Positions 46,101 to 57,779 of a stretch of DNA of 64,000 nt are shown in pieces (the first letter of the stretch is position 1; every line of letters starts with the position of its first letter). The translations under genes were made by a program, and so were the position numbers. The notes under the pieces are model-generated. The model did not search any database and was not told the DNA's origin. It saw only the letters and a program-made list of their open reading frames with translations. Source of the DNA: Salvia splendens (taxonomy: Eukaryota; Streptophyta; Magnoliopsida; Lamiales; Lamiaceae); NCBI RefSeq assembly GCF_004379255.2, contig NC_056039.1:4408501-4472500 (forward strand), given 5' to 3'.

Positions 46101-47277
46101 AAGAGATGCCCACGGTTCGAAAACCGGCGGTTCCGGTTCGGAACCGCCGGTTCCGGTTTTGGCGGAAGCGGAACCGGAACCGGACCGTGAGGCTATTTCA
46201 CGGTTCCGGTTCCGGTTCGAAAACCGGGCGGTTCCGGTTCCGGTTCGGAACCGCCGGTTTTCCGGCGGTTTTGGCGGTTCCGGTTTTTGAACCGGCGGTT
46301 TCGCCGGTTCAATTATTTTTTTTTTTTTTGACCTGCCACTCATCCATGTTCATTTGAGAAATTTCATCAATAACGGATCTCCGAGATGGCCTCTTGGCCT
46401 TTCCCTTTCCCTTATTAACACGACCTTCTCGGGATGAAGACATATTGGAATGGTATGTAGAAATGTAGAAATATGGAATAATATATTTTTTTTTGTTTTA
46501 GTAATTGAGAAAGAAAGACAACTTATAGAACTACGGGAACAAGTATAACTGTATAAGTGTATAACAATGCGTAATAAGAGTAGCAATTGCGTAATTAAAT
46601 GGAAGCACAATAGCACAAATGAGAAATTGGAGACAAAGAGAGAGAATTGAGAGATTGAAGAGAGAAACTCTTATTAACACAAGAGTGGGGTGAATGTAAA
46701 TGAGGATAGAGGGGGGTATTTATAGAAAAAATGAGGGGGAAAATGGAAGAATTCGAATTTGAAATTTAAAAAAAAAAAAAAATTGAATTTTCACAAAACC
46801 GGCGGTTTTGGCGGAAAACCGCCGGAACCGGCGGAACCGCCGGTTTCCGAAATAAAACCGCCGGTTCGGTCAACGAACCGTCTGCAAAAGCTGCTCCATT
46901 GTCGCCTCGTGCTCCGCGCCGCCTCGAAAGCCACTAAACCGGCGGTTAACCGCCGGTTTTTCCGGTTAACCGCCGGTTATTCGCCGAAAAACCGGCGGTT
47001 TCGACCGTTTTTGAAGATCACCACCGGCCCCCATCCCCCTGCCTCGATTTAAGCGCCGGAACCGGCGGTTCCACGGTTAACCGCCGGTTCCGAACCGTCC
47101 CGAACCGCCGGTTCGGTGACGGTTCCGGTTCGAAATATCTTGAACCTGAACCGGACCGCGAACCGAATTGCGCCGGTTCCGGTTCGGGAATATTGCGCCG
47201 GTTCCGGTTCCGGTTCCGGAACCGCCGGTTCCGGTTCGGCGGTTAACCGCCGGAACCGGAACCGGTGGGCATGTCTA
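46101..47277 (-). mobile_element. Non-autonomous hAT-type element with CCGGTT-rich ends
   Basis: The left end reads AAGAGATGCCCAC; the reverse complement of the right end reads TAGACATGCCCAC. The flanks GATAGAAA (46095-46102) and GATAGAAG (47278-47285) match at 7 of 8 bases, as expected for an 8-bp hAT duplication. Both ends (46110-46315 and 46795-47270) are dense arrays of GGTTCCGGTTCGG and its complement, CCGCCGGTT. The middle keeps a minus-strand TATA box (TATAAATA near 46720) and a short coding remnant. Confidence 0.72.
46330..46443 (-). pseudogene. Remnant of a hAT transposase N-terminus
   Basis: From ATG at 46443 the minus strand reads MSSSREGRVNKGKGKAKRPS, then RRSVIDEISQMNMDEWQV. Ser/Lys-rich starts of this kind precede the BED zinc finger in plant hAT transposases. 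The zinc finger and the rest are missing, and the frame runs into an A-run and the GC-rich repeats. Confidence 0.45.
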
Positions 47278-47285
47278 GATAGAAG

Positions 47286-49051
47286 GGATAGCTATTGGCA
47301 TAGAGATGGAAAATAATAAGTTAATGTGCATTAACTATTGTTAACAAAAGAAGAATAAAAAAGTGTTGACTTTAAGCTGTTTTGCTTCATTAATTTGTGA
47401 GGATTTAAAGTCAATTCGCCAATTTAATTTTTCGTTAGCAGGTCACTAGGTGGGTACGCCTATTATTTTCCGTATCAATTATAATAAATGACAAAATAAT
47501 ACCCATAACTACTTTTCATATATAGCATACAATATCAACATAGGATAGTTATAAAATACAAACTCTAAATATTATATAAATTTTAAATTATGATTTTGAC
47601 TGTTAAAAATATTAACATATGATAAAATAACAAAAAAAAATATCAACGTGTCAACACATTATTTTTTATATTAATTCTGATCAAAAAATTACTTTATTCA
47701 TAATAATAATTACTTGAAAACATTTCGTCCATATAAAATGCCCATTTTTATTTTGATGAAGTAGTTGTTATGCTAACGATAAGTAACCCACTAGTATTTA
47801 ATGCCAATAAATGCTCTTTATAAGTTATAATACTGAGAATTATGTGGAAGAGTCAATATATTATTACGTTTATATTTCCTTCAATTTGGGTCGGTTCAAG
47901 AAAAATATGCGGTGAGTCGAAAATTTGAAGTAAATCTAATTCTTTCCAATTCCAAAGATATAGAAATCTTGCATTTATATTAATAATTGATCAGATCTTA
48001 AATCACTCTAATACAAATTAATCCTAAAAACGCAGTAATTGGACAAAATGGAAGAGTCAAAAGAGCTGATTTTAATGAATTGTAAAGAATCACATAACCT
48101 GCTCATATTTGTTTCCATCCACACACAAAATCAAATTAGATCGAGTTCCAAGAAATGATATAAACTCATCATATACAATTATAAATGCAATCTAACTCAT
48201 TATACAGCATTACAGCTGATATCTTGTTCTTATAGGATTACGACAAAAAAGATCGGTATGAGTGTCTTCTTATGTTTTTAACTTGTGGAGTACTTAAAAT
48301 AGAGTTATTCTTAAAAATAGCTTCATTTTTACTCTTTTTTTTTATTATTTTTTAACTCAAATTTACAGTACTGGTTACAATTAGATGCTGAATTCATCTT
48401 TATTATTCATCGTATAGTATAAACTAAAATTTTGTCAACTACGTTCAGAATAATTACTCACTACAAATATAACTCGAATTTTTGGCTTATAGTACTACAA
48501 GCTAAAATTTTGCCAACTATGTCAGACGTACAACGCTGGAAAAAGGTTATTTAATTATCATTTAAAATCAAATAGTAATGATACTACAAATTATTATTGA
48601 TGAAAAAATGAATAAAGGAAGACGTTTTATTTGGATTAATTGGCTAAAATTTTGACTGAGAAAAATATAGTGGCAATAAATTATGGAGTACTATCATATT
48701 TATAATTATTGAAAATCCAGACAGAAAAGTCACAAAAATGCAAAATTAAGCTGTTGTTTCACAACAATCCTACTTTTAGAGCCAGTTGTTAACCAAAGAT
48801 TTGCAATTAATAAATAAGAATAATTTACAATCCCTGAAAAAACTCAAAAAGTAGGAGAACTAATTAGTTCAGAATCGTTTCCATAATTAAATAAATACAA
48901 CATTTTCGCCATTTATTTACCCCAACAAAATAATAATCCAACACACACACAGTCACACTAGATATTTTGTGCAGAAATCAAACATGAATGATTAATTAAT
49001 GATACAAAACCTTGAAATCAAAATTTGAAAACCTACCCTAAATTCCCACCA
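47286..49051. other. AT-rich intergenic region with a MITE remnant
   Basis: No gene is seen. At about 47540-47660 the order TACAAACTCTAAATAT, ATTAACATATGATAAAATA, TATCAACGTGTCAAC resembles one arm of the inverted repeat at 20330-20590, so it is probably half of an old copy. Confidence 0.5.
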
Positions 49052-49498
49052 TCAACAAGTCATCGGCGGCAGATCCGAACCCTTCCCGTTACCGGAATCC
49101 GCCTTGCTAAAAGCCCTACTCCCGAAGAAGAAGAATCCAACGGCGTGTCCGGCGACGGCGGCGATGAAAACGCCGCCGTTGAATGACATGATGGCGAGCA
49201 TGACGAGGTAAGCGAGGCCGATCCTGACGGCGTACATGAGCGTCTGCAGCAGGGCGGCGGCGGGGCGGCGCTCCTTGAGGAGGTTGTTGTGGGAGAACCA
49301 CTCGACGGCGAGGGCGAGGAAGAAGACGACGGCGAGCGCGAGGAGGTACATGGCGAGGTGGCCGGAGCCCGGCCAGGAGTCGAAGAGAATCTCGGTGTCT
49401 TTGCCCCAGAAGAAGGTCATGTGCATCATCATGTGGCGGCGGTGCATAGGCATCGGCGGCGCCATCGCCATGCCGTCCATTTGGCCGCCGTGGTCCAT
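49052..49498 (-). CDS. COPT/CTR-type copper transporter, paralogue 2
   Basis: 148 aa, single exon, start chosen at MDHGGQMDGMAMAPPMPM because this Met/His-rich opening is typical; an in-frame ATG 21 codons upstream is probably leader. HMMMHMTFFWGK lies in front of the first membrane segment. TM2 has MLAIM (MxxxM) and TM3 has GHAVG (GxxxG). The C-terminus ends DLPPMTC. The coding sequence is much richer in G+C than its surroundings. It is the most canonical of the three paralogues, and its Met-rich outer domain suggests high-affinity Cu(I) uptake. Confidence 0.93.
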   Translation of the reverse strand: MDHGGQMDGMAMAPPMPMHRRHMMMHMTFFWGKDTEILFDSWPGSGHLAMYLLALAVVFFLALAVEWFSHNNLLKERRPAAALLQTLMYAVRIGLAYLVMLAIMSFNGGVFIAAVAGHAVGFFFFGSRAFSKADSGNGKGSDLPPMTC

Positions 49499-49725
49499 TT
49501 TGGGGATTTGAGGCTGAGAGAATAAGATGGGGTTTGGATTAATTTGTTGTGATGTGATCATTCAAATAATCAAATAGCGTGGTAGTACACTGCCATTTAT
49601 TCTATGTACTACTAACATTTTGTTTTATTTTCTGTACTATACTAAAATATCTGTTACCTCCCTTCTACCGGAACAGTACTACTTTTTAATTGGCCTAACA
49701 CATTTTAAACTATAGTAATTACTAA

Positions 49726-50690
49726 GGCCATCCACTACGCTATCTCTATACCGTCCCTTAAACTGTCCCTTAACTACTATTTGACCACTATTTGAGGGCT
49801 CCACTGTCCTTTTTTCCTCCATCCCTTAACTAAGGGACGGAACCTGTAACGCTCTGTCTCTTAACCGTCCCTTATTCCATCCCTTAATTACTATTCATTC
49901 AATTTCATTTTTTATTTTTTTTTCCAACTCAATTCAATTTAAACAAACACAATTCATTAAAATTAAAACAACATTACAACATAAAATAAAAATACAACTT
50001 AAAAATAAAAAAAAAAACATAATTAAAATCTTTAAAAAATAAAAATGACATAATTTAAAATACAATTTTATATGAACATCCTTGAATGTTTTATGTTTCA
50101 CTTTCGATGTGGGACAAAATCATTCTTGGATGTCTCTATAAAAGAGAAACAACCAAGAATGATTTTGTCCCACATCGAAAGTGGAACATAAAACATTCAA
50201 GGTTGTCTCTATAAAAGAGAAGCAACCAAAAATGACTTTGTCCCACATCGAAAGTGGAACATAAAACATTCAAGGTTGTCTTTATAAAAGAGAAGCAACC
50301 AAGAATGAGTTTCATAAATTCGCAAGCCCATCAAATATATGTGGGCTATTACGAATTTCTTGTATTTAATTATTTGTAAAAATTGTTTTTAAATATAAAA
50401 ATAATTTTTATAAATAAAAGTATTTTTTTTAAATTTGATTTTTTTTTAAAAAAATTGATTTAGTGCGTCATCCGTGACGACGCCCACTCGCGGGCTAGCG
50501 AGTGGGCATCACGCATGCATCGGGGGCGCGCCACATCGCCCGGGCGCGTGACGGGCCGGCGCGTCCCTTGTCTCGAGGATACGGGCTACGGGACGGGCTG
50601 GGGACGGGCTACGGGACGGGACGAACGTTGCAACGCGTCCCGCGGCGGAAACGGTTCGCGAGCCGCGCGCGGGACGCGTAGTGGATGCTC
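49726..50690. mobile_element. Tourist-like (PIF/Harbinger) element carrying snRNA-type promoter modules
   Basis: 965 bp. Left end GGCCATCCACTACGC; reverse complement of right end GAGCATCCACTACGC. TAA flanks at 49723-49725 and 50691-50693. Subterminal sequence is rich in CCCTTAA/GTCCC on the left and GGGACGGG on the right. The middle holds three USE-plus-TATA modules, described separately. No transposase frame is found. Confidence 0.8.
50066..50290. promoter_or_regulatory. Three USE + TATA (snRNA-type) promoter modules
   Basis: GTCCCACATCG, the plant snRNA upstream sequence element, occurs on the plus strand at 50167-50177 and 50240-50250 and on the minus strand at 50115-50105. Each is followed by a TATA box (50210-50217, 50283-50290; minus 50072-50066) after exactly 32 intervening bases. 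The two plus copies are direct repeats with a 73-bp period. The minus copy forms an inverted repeat with the first plus copy. Whether they drive transcription is unknown. Confidence 0.6.
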
Positions 50691-50693
50691 TAA

Positions 50694-51237
50694 GGCCATC
50701 CACAATGGGGCGGACGATAGCGCGCCCGATGCATCGCGCTATCGTCCGCCACTGTGGCTCCGCGGACGACGAACGATGTGTCGTCCGTGCCCGACACTTA
50801 GTCCGCGGACTATAGGGCATCGTCCGCGCCATCGTCCGCCAACTATGGGAGGCGCGGACGATGCAACGCGTTTTTGTTTTTATTTTTTTAAATTCGATAT
50901 TTGTCTATTTAACCCTCGATTGTCATTCCATTTTTCATACGAACATTTCTCGCATCAGTTCTCTCATCTCTCACATCTCTCCAAATCTCACAAGCCAAAA
51001 TGAACCACGACGACGACCGGAGTTCCTCGGAGGGCGGTAGTCCGACCTTGACTCGAGTCTTAAATGCAGCCGTGTAATGTATTAATTTTGTAAATGAAAT
51101 GAAGGTTTTTCCCAATTTTTGTAGTTATTTAAATATTCAAATAGAAGAAAATGCTTAGGGGGCCCCACTGCAGGTGGAAGGGCATATGGATAAAATGCTG
51201 ACGTGGCGGTGCATAGGGCGCCCCATCGTGGATGGCC
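50694..51237. mobile_element. Tourist-like (PIF/Harbinger) MITE abutting the previous element
   Basis: 544 bp. Left end GGCCATCCACAATGGGG; reverse complement of right end GGCCATCCACGATGGGG. TAA flanks at 50691-50693 (shared with the element on the left) and 51238-51240. GCGGACGATAGCGCG-type subterminal repeats follow the left end. A short frame at 51000 (MNHDDDRSSS on plus) may be a coding remnant. Confidence 0.85.
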
Positions 51238-51240
51238 TAA

Positions 51241-52345
51241 AATAATAGTGAAAATAGTGTTAGTTGGGTCTAAAATTATAAAATTCATATAGTACTTTTC
51301 AGGTCCGCTAATAAATGTTCTATTTTTTACAAATTTGTTTGACTTTATAAAAGAAAATGGAAGAAAAAGTTAATGTAAGGTTGGTCTTAATGTTATAATA
51401 AAATGTAATTGAAATGAATCAATGGATTGTGTAGTTAAATTGCCAAAATAATAATGAGACATTTATTAACTGGGCGGATGGAAAAGAAAAATGTTACGGG
51501 ACGTATGGAGTACTGGTTAGGTACTAATATTTATTTATTTCATGTACTACTACAATTAATTAGTAGGCCTCAATACATCGAATAAAATCGGATAAAGTTT
51601 TAGTGCGAAAAAATATTGTAGTATTATTATGAAGGAAGGGACTTTTTAAGAACCTAAGGAGCTAATTTATATAGAACAACACTAATAATGCAGTACATTT
51701 TAGAAATTGGCTAGCCTCATGATAAGCAAGTATTAATCCTACATTGCATTATTCTGAGATTAAATATCGGAATGTATCTATACAATCGAGCAATATTCAT
51801 AAACTTCAAAAGTATCTATTAGTACATTAAAATGAAGGCAATATTCGTAAAAGATTTGTCAAACTAATCACCATTATATTTCTAAAAATATTACTTCGCA
51901 CAAGAGTTGATTGAATTTCTTTATTTTATTTGTGTCTCACCTTAATTATAGCCCATTTCCCAATCTCGCAAATACATTTAGTTACCGAAACCCCGTATAA
52001 ACATTCACGCTTAAAATAAAGAATCCATATCCAATAATGAATTGATTATATATTATCACCCCACATTTAAATTCCTAGTATTCTTGTTCAAAAATCCAAA
52101 TCACATTCGGTAATTATTGTTACATATATTTCATAGTCTTTAGCATTACCTGTCTAACCTACCACACCTTAGTTGTATTCTTCAATTGAAAAACAAGAAT
52201 TAGAATTTATATGCCTAATTAATTGCCATCAACTTCAACTAAAAATAACCACCCAAATCACTTTCCAACAACATTAGCATTGTGATAAATTATCATATAT
52301 TCGAAATAATCACATGACCAAATGCCGAACTCTCCTTTAAACAGT

Positions 52346-52380
<35 letters not shown>

Positions 52381-52409
52381 AAACCAAATAAAAAAGAAAA
52401 AGCAATAAA
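51241..52409. other. AT-rich intergenic region with a (TA)n run
   Basis: No gene seen. A (TA)n microsatellite of about 15 units lies at 52349-52378, just after the 3' end of COPT paralogue 3. Confidence 0.5.
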
Positions 52410-52772
52410 TTAGCAGCTCAATGGTGGAAGATCTGATGCTTTGTGATAGCCTAACTCATTCTCATCAAAAACCCTACTTCCAAAGAGCAGAAACCCTAGA
52501 GTGTATCCGGCCACCGCTACCGCAAAGATCCTGGCGTCGAACGACATCACAGCCAGCATCACGATGTATGCCACCACCATCCTAACGACGTAAAATCCAG
52601 TCTGAATGAGACCTAGTCTGACGTTATTGTCGTCTGAGAAATTGCTCAAATAAGTGGTGTGTGACATCCACTCTACCACCAGAGACATCATGAAAACAAT
52701 TGCCAAATCTACTATATTTAGATACAAATTTTCTGAGCCATCTCCAAGGGAAAATGTCATGTGGGATTCCAT
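52410..52772 (-). CDS. COPT/CTR-type copper transporter, divergent paralogue 3
   Basis: 120 aa. The N-terminus is short (MESHMTFSLGDGSENLYL): only one HM pair remains, and the family FFWGK is replaced by FSLGD. Three membrane segments are kept, with MLAVM (MxxxM) in TM2 and GYTLG (GxxxG) in TM3. The ending LGYHKASDLPPLSC matches paralogue 2 (DLPPMTC). Loss of the Met-rich outer arm and the FFWG entrance suggests altered copper delivery or affinity, or early decay. No frame defect is visible. Confidence 0.85.
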   Translation of the reverse strand: MESHMTFSLGDGSENLYLNIVDLAIVFMMSLVVEWMSHTTYLSNFSDDNNVRLGLIQTGFYVVRMVVAYIVMLAVMSFDARIFAVAVAGYTLGFLLFGSRVFDENELGYHKASDLPPLSC

Positions 52773-53396
52773 GATTTTCTATATTTGATCTTTGAAAAGT
52801 GAGTATGATTGAAATAATAGAAGAAAATTGAACTGGTGTTTGTTTGATTAATATCAGAGGAAGTTTGAAGGTTTTAAAATGAATGTTTAACACCAACTTT
52901 GTTGTGGTACTACTAGGTTGTTAGTTTTTGTACTACCTAAATATCTACTTTGATGACTTTACACTCATTCCTCGAAATTTTTATGCACATTAATTAGCGT
53001 TTGAAGAAATAAATGGGTAAAAATCTTTCTAGGTCCTCTTCAAAAAATAAATAATCATATGAAAAATATATATACCATATATATATAGTGGAGAAGTAAT
53101 TAACACTTACAAATCTAAAATCATTACTGAATCAACGTGGGACTTCGATCGATTGTGCATAAGAAAGATTTGAAATCTATATATAACTTTTTTGAAAAGG
53201 AACATACATGAATCAATTTCAATAATGCGTAAAAGTTTTTCCATAAATTGTGCCTCGATAGATGTTGACTTTCAAAACAATGAAATCCAATCATTTTCTT
53301 CACTTATCGCTGTTTTCTTTAATGTACTACACATTATATTACTACTTGTTAGTACGGTTGCAATTTAAAAAGTACTACAGTATTAATATAATAATA

Positions 53397-54210
53397 AGTA
53401 AAGGTCAAAATTGGTCCTGAATATATGCTCATTTTATCATTTTGGTCCTAAACATTATCTTTTGAATTTTTGGTCCTGGACATTTCAAATCGGATCACAA
53501 TTGGTCATCCGTTAACAATTCCGTTAATATTTAACGGTCAACGATTTTAATCACAATTTTGACCAACTTAAACAATTTTTAATTATTTAATCATCAAAAA
53601 TATTTTTTTAAATAAAATCATAAATAATTTGATTATTTAAAAATTGTTTAAGTTGTAATAAATAATTTATGATTTTTTGATGATAAACACAATTTTGACC
53701 AACTTAAACAAATTTTAAGTATTTAATCATCAAAATTATTATTTTTAAATAAAATCATAAATAATTTAATTATTTAAAAATTGTTTAAGTTGTAATAAAT
53801 AATTTATGATTTTTTATGATAAACACAATTTTGACCAACTTAAATAATTTTTAATTATTTAATCATCAAAATTATTTTTTTTAAATAAAATCATAAATAA
53901 TTTTGTTATTTAAAAATTGTTTAAGTTGGAATAAATAATTTAATTATTTAAAAATTATTTAATTATTTCTAATAAATAATTTATGATTTTATTAAAAAAA
54001 ATAATTTTGATGATTAAATAATTAAAAATTGTTTAAGTTGGTCAAATTTGTGATTAAAATCGTTGACCGTTAAATATTAACGAAATTGTTGACGGAGGAT
54101 CAATTGTGATCCGATTTGAAATGTCCAGGACCAAAAAATTCAAAAGATAAAGTTTAGGACCAAAATGATAAAATGGACATATGTTCAGAACCAATTTTAG
54201 CATTTACTCT
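53397..54210. mobile_element. MULE-type element with long inverted repeats
   Basis: 814 bp. The left arm AGTAAAGGTCAAAATTGG and the right arm pair over about 150 bp, with shared blocks TTGGTCCTGGACATTTC and ACGGTCAACGATTTTAA. The 9-bp duplication ATAATAATA is at 53388-53396 and 54211-54219, as expected of Mutator-like elements. The core consists of several copies of TTAATTATTTAATCATC and TTATTTAAAAATTG in both orientations and has no gene. Confidence 0.82.
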
Positions 54211-54588
54211 ATAATAATATATGCATATATTTAATAGCTATACCAAAATCTATTTTAAGTACTTAGACTTAATTGGTCAATATATTACTTTGCCTGACCT
54301 TTCTTGTGGAAATCCATGTATGCTTGTCCACAAAAAAAGTGTTTGAATCTAATAAAGAGTTGTAATATTGTAAACCATCATTACCGCATTCCTGAAAACC
54401 AAGTCAATAAGGCATGTTGTTCATATAGAAAATAGGATAATTGCAAAAAAATAAAATTACATCATTCGTTTATTTACAACAACATTTAATTGCGTAGAAT
54501 AACAAATTTTCTTCATTTCTATTTAGAACAACACTTTTAATCTGATGAAAATAAAACTGGCACAAATAAATAGTAGCAAACAAAAAAA

Positions 54589-54671
54589 CGTGAGCGGCAG
54601 GGATTCGAACCTGCGCGCGCAGAGCCCACATGATTTCTAGTCATGCCCGATAACCACTCCGGCACGCTCAC
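54589..54671 (-). tRNA. tRNA-Ser (anticodon AGA)
   Basis: 83 nt. Minus strand starts GTGAGCGTGCCGGAGTGG and ends GCCGCTCACG, so the acceptor stem GTGAGCG/CGCTCAC pairs fully. The anticodon loop reads CTAGAAA (AGA), the T-arm GGTTCGAATCC, and a long variable arm fits a class II serine tRNA. A T7 run directly downstream on the minus strand fits a Pol III terminator. No intron. Confidence 0.95.
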
Positions 54672-54679
54672 TTCATGCA

Positions 54680-55400
54680 CGATTAATACCTTTAATTTAT
54701 TACTCTTATTAAAGTATTACTTTGCCACCCGCCTATATTGTTTAAAACTAAAATTGCTGTACTTTGCATGCATAATACACTTGGTTTTTTACCAATACTA
54801 TAAAAAATTTCCATTTCCCCCTGTTCACACTGGGATTCGACTCAAAATTTTCAACCACAAATAACAACAGTAATGTATACTAGCAAGTTCTAAACCAAGA
54901 AGGTAAAAGGCATACAAACACGAATTTATAGGGTTTGAATATATGCAGTCACTTTGACTAAAATATCTCCTCATAATTTCGTTTAACAGACGGTAGAAGT
55001 GCCATATTCTCAGACATAATATCGCTAAGCTAACAGAGTGACCAACACCTTACTACATCCCGGCTGTAGCTAAGCATAATAGAAAGACGGAAACTGGATA
55101 CTATAAGGGCTGTCAAATGTCAGAAGATGAACAGCAACACCTCGTCAATCTTTCCCTGACATTAGATAAACAGATGAACTGTTGGCTAATAGAATTGATC
55201 AAATTTGAAAGGGATTGAAAAGCTGCAGAATGTTTTAAGGGAAAGAAATATCAGAAGAGAGCTCATTTCCCACTTCCGCAGATAACGAAGAATAAATACC
55301 GGACATGTTCAAAAGAAAACTTAGCTTTAATATGAAGTACGATGAGTAAGTATAGCACTTACAAGGGTTACTATTAGAGATGTTGGTATTTGGAGCCTGA
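54680..55400. other. Intergenic region between tRNA and Elongin-C
   Basis: Mixed AT-rich DNA. The part near 55401 is the likely 3' UTR of Elongin-C. No other gene seen. Confidence 0.4.
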
Positions 55401-57578
55401 TCAGGTGTTTAGGTAGTTAGCGGCCATCATAAGTTCCAGCGTAAGCTCAGGTTCTATGTGGAACTCAGTCTCCTTGCCACTACAGACCAAATTCCAACTT
55501 GTCATCATCATTAATCATATAAGGAAATCCATGGATTGGGGAATGAGAAACTATATTTCTGTCTTGCTCACACTCCATACTCAAAAGAAACCAGTTTACA
55601 CCTTCATAGTTCTTTAATTTTTCATTCTCCCTAATTCCTAATTGCCACTAAGAAACTAAAATCAAGTAAACGACTAGTCCTAGTTCACTTAAAAATAAAA
55701 TAAAATATCAGATAATGAACATTTACATCAGATTTTAAACAGACTAATTGCAACCTATTTATTCAAGAGAGACATTTAATATATTTAAACCTTTATTTTT
55801 CCTTTAAACTTTTGGATCAATGTCACAATAAAGACCGTAGTTACAATATGCAGTTTGGATTACTCCAAAGGAAATAGTGATATGTGGGTCATCCTTACAG
55901 CATGATTCGATAATGGTAAAACAAGTATAATAACAATATGAGATACCTGGGAATAGACGTGTAAAATGGCTAGCAAACTATAATTGAAAACATTAGGTTT
56001 GAATTTGGCTAATTAATGAATAATGATGTTTATCATATGATGTCCTTTTTATGAAGGTTGTACCAGCAATTCAAGTGTTACTTACTATCAACTAGACAAC
56101 TACAAACAGAAGCACCACATACATAAAGTGAGAGCAAGGCCTTAGGAAGGATCTGGCAAGTAAATATATTCAAAAAGTGTTTTTTTTTTACTTTTAGCAT
56201 GCTGTAAATGAATGGAATTTCTCTTGAATAAATTCAGAACATGTCTGAATTCTGCGATTTGTTTTAGAATAAACCCAAATATAGATAATTGAAGATGAAA
56301 AATAATTTTGTACTCAGAATTCGCTAGTATGTTAGACTGGATGTTTTATGCATCATGCAACTATATTGTTTCTTTCTTAGGGCCCAATCCTCAGAGAAAA
56401 TGACACCTCTGTTCTTTAGAACATAATCACAACCTTCTAATTCCGTCAATCGTAAGTGCCAGGTCGTTGGTATAATGTATACTACTTATAATATATGTAT
56501 GATCGTACATATAACCTACAATCAATGATTTATTAAAATAACAAATTGACATCGTTTAGTAGCTAGGGTTCTACCTAGCATCTGCCAAGCATAAACTATA
56601 TCTAGACTCGACGTCACTGCCACTGCTCAACCGCAACTGTCACCACCACCAATATAATATTAGCTAAACCTTGTCCATCCCCCTTTGCTGGCCTAAAAAA
56701 GAAACAAACTCTCCACCTAACTACATCATCATGCATGAAGCATCACTTGTAATCATCCGACAAGCCATAAATTCAAAAACATAGACACTATTTTCTTATA
56801 CTTGGCACAATCATATTAGAGCGACTGGATACCAAGCACCCCACATGCCTTGCATCATGACGTACATCCACAAACTGAAAAGAAAAGCATTTTCTTAAAA
56901 GATTTAACACGGTATTGTCATGGCAAGTGAAAATTAACGAGTTACCCAGAGCTTCCAAACATTGGTAAAGTAAAAACTGAATACATTGATAAATATATTG
57001 GAAATGGGCAAACCTAGCATACTGAAGAGACCAATGAAAATACTGGCAGATCTTCTCCAGAATAGTGGTGCTTATCTCCGGAAAATTTACCTTTCCGTGC
57101 TCCGTTTCCAAAAAACCACCTAAAACACACAAAAGCAAACAAGAAATTTGAAACCCACAAACGAAGAAATCTCTAGAATTCGTGATTCTAATATCAATCA
57201 TTATTAGATGGATAGAACTCTTCTCTCGTTTGCAGCACACAAAACATACGTGAACTCACAAAATAGATTCAAAAACACCCAATCTTGTTCCAAATTTACA
57301 ATACGCATCTCAATATCTTCATATTTTTCATAAAAAGCAAAAGTCGAACTCAATCACAAGTATTAACCCCAAGCATCATGAAAATTCATCCAAAAACGAC
57401 ATAAAACGAATTAATTGGCAAGAATTACGTAATTGAACAGCACAGATAATTTTCAATTTCAGGAATATAGACCTGTGAGCATATTGCGGATCGTCTGAGA
57501 AACCATGGCCGCTTTCCTGTCGATGACAAATTCGAAACCCTCGGCGCTGATCAGCATGACCGTATCTTCCTTCTTCAT
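55401..57578 (-). CDS. ELC: Elongin-C
   Basis: Three exons on the minus strand (57578-57473, 57119-57014, 55479-55401) give 96 aa. It starts MKKEDTVMLISAEGFEFVID and contains FPEISTTILEKICQYFHW and the C-terminal ELTLELMMAANYLNT, the BTB/SKP1-like fold of Elongin-C. Family knowledge: Elongin-C binds BC-box proteins in Elongin (SIII) transcription complexes and in cullin E3 ligases. All splice sites are GT-AG. Intron 2 is 1.5 kb. Its length is that of the family, and no residue seems lost. Confidence 0.93.
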
Positions 57579-57779
57579 CGTGGCGGCCGATTAATCGCCG
57601 ATCAAGCGCTCCAACAAACTGTTTTCCGTTGCTCGCAAATGAGAAATTTCGTCAGATAAAGTGTGGTGGATAACTACGACTTTGGGAAGAAGCTTTATTA
57701 TTCATACATTTATTTACTGTCCCATCTTAATTGTGTTCTTTATCCCTATTTTAATTAAATATTTATATTAATATACTTC

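Noticed and set aside
46095..47280. Several open frames with FRFGTA/GSGSKTG-like repeats in the CCGGTT region
   Set aside because: They arise from repeats of GGTTCCGG without stops in several frames on both strands and have no start context. They are transposon ends.
56788..57240. 150-codon minus-strand open frame
   Set aside because: It is exon 2 of Elongin-C with read-through into both introns; correct splicing gives the 96-aa protein.
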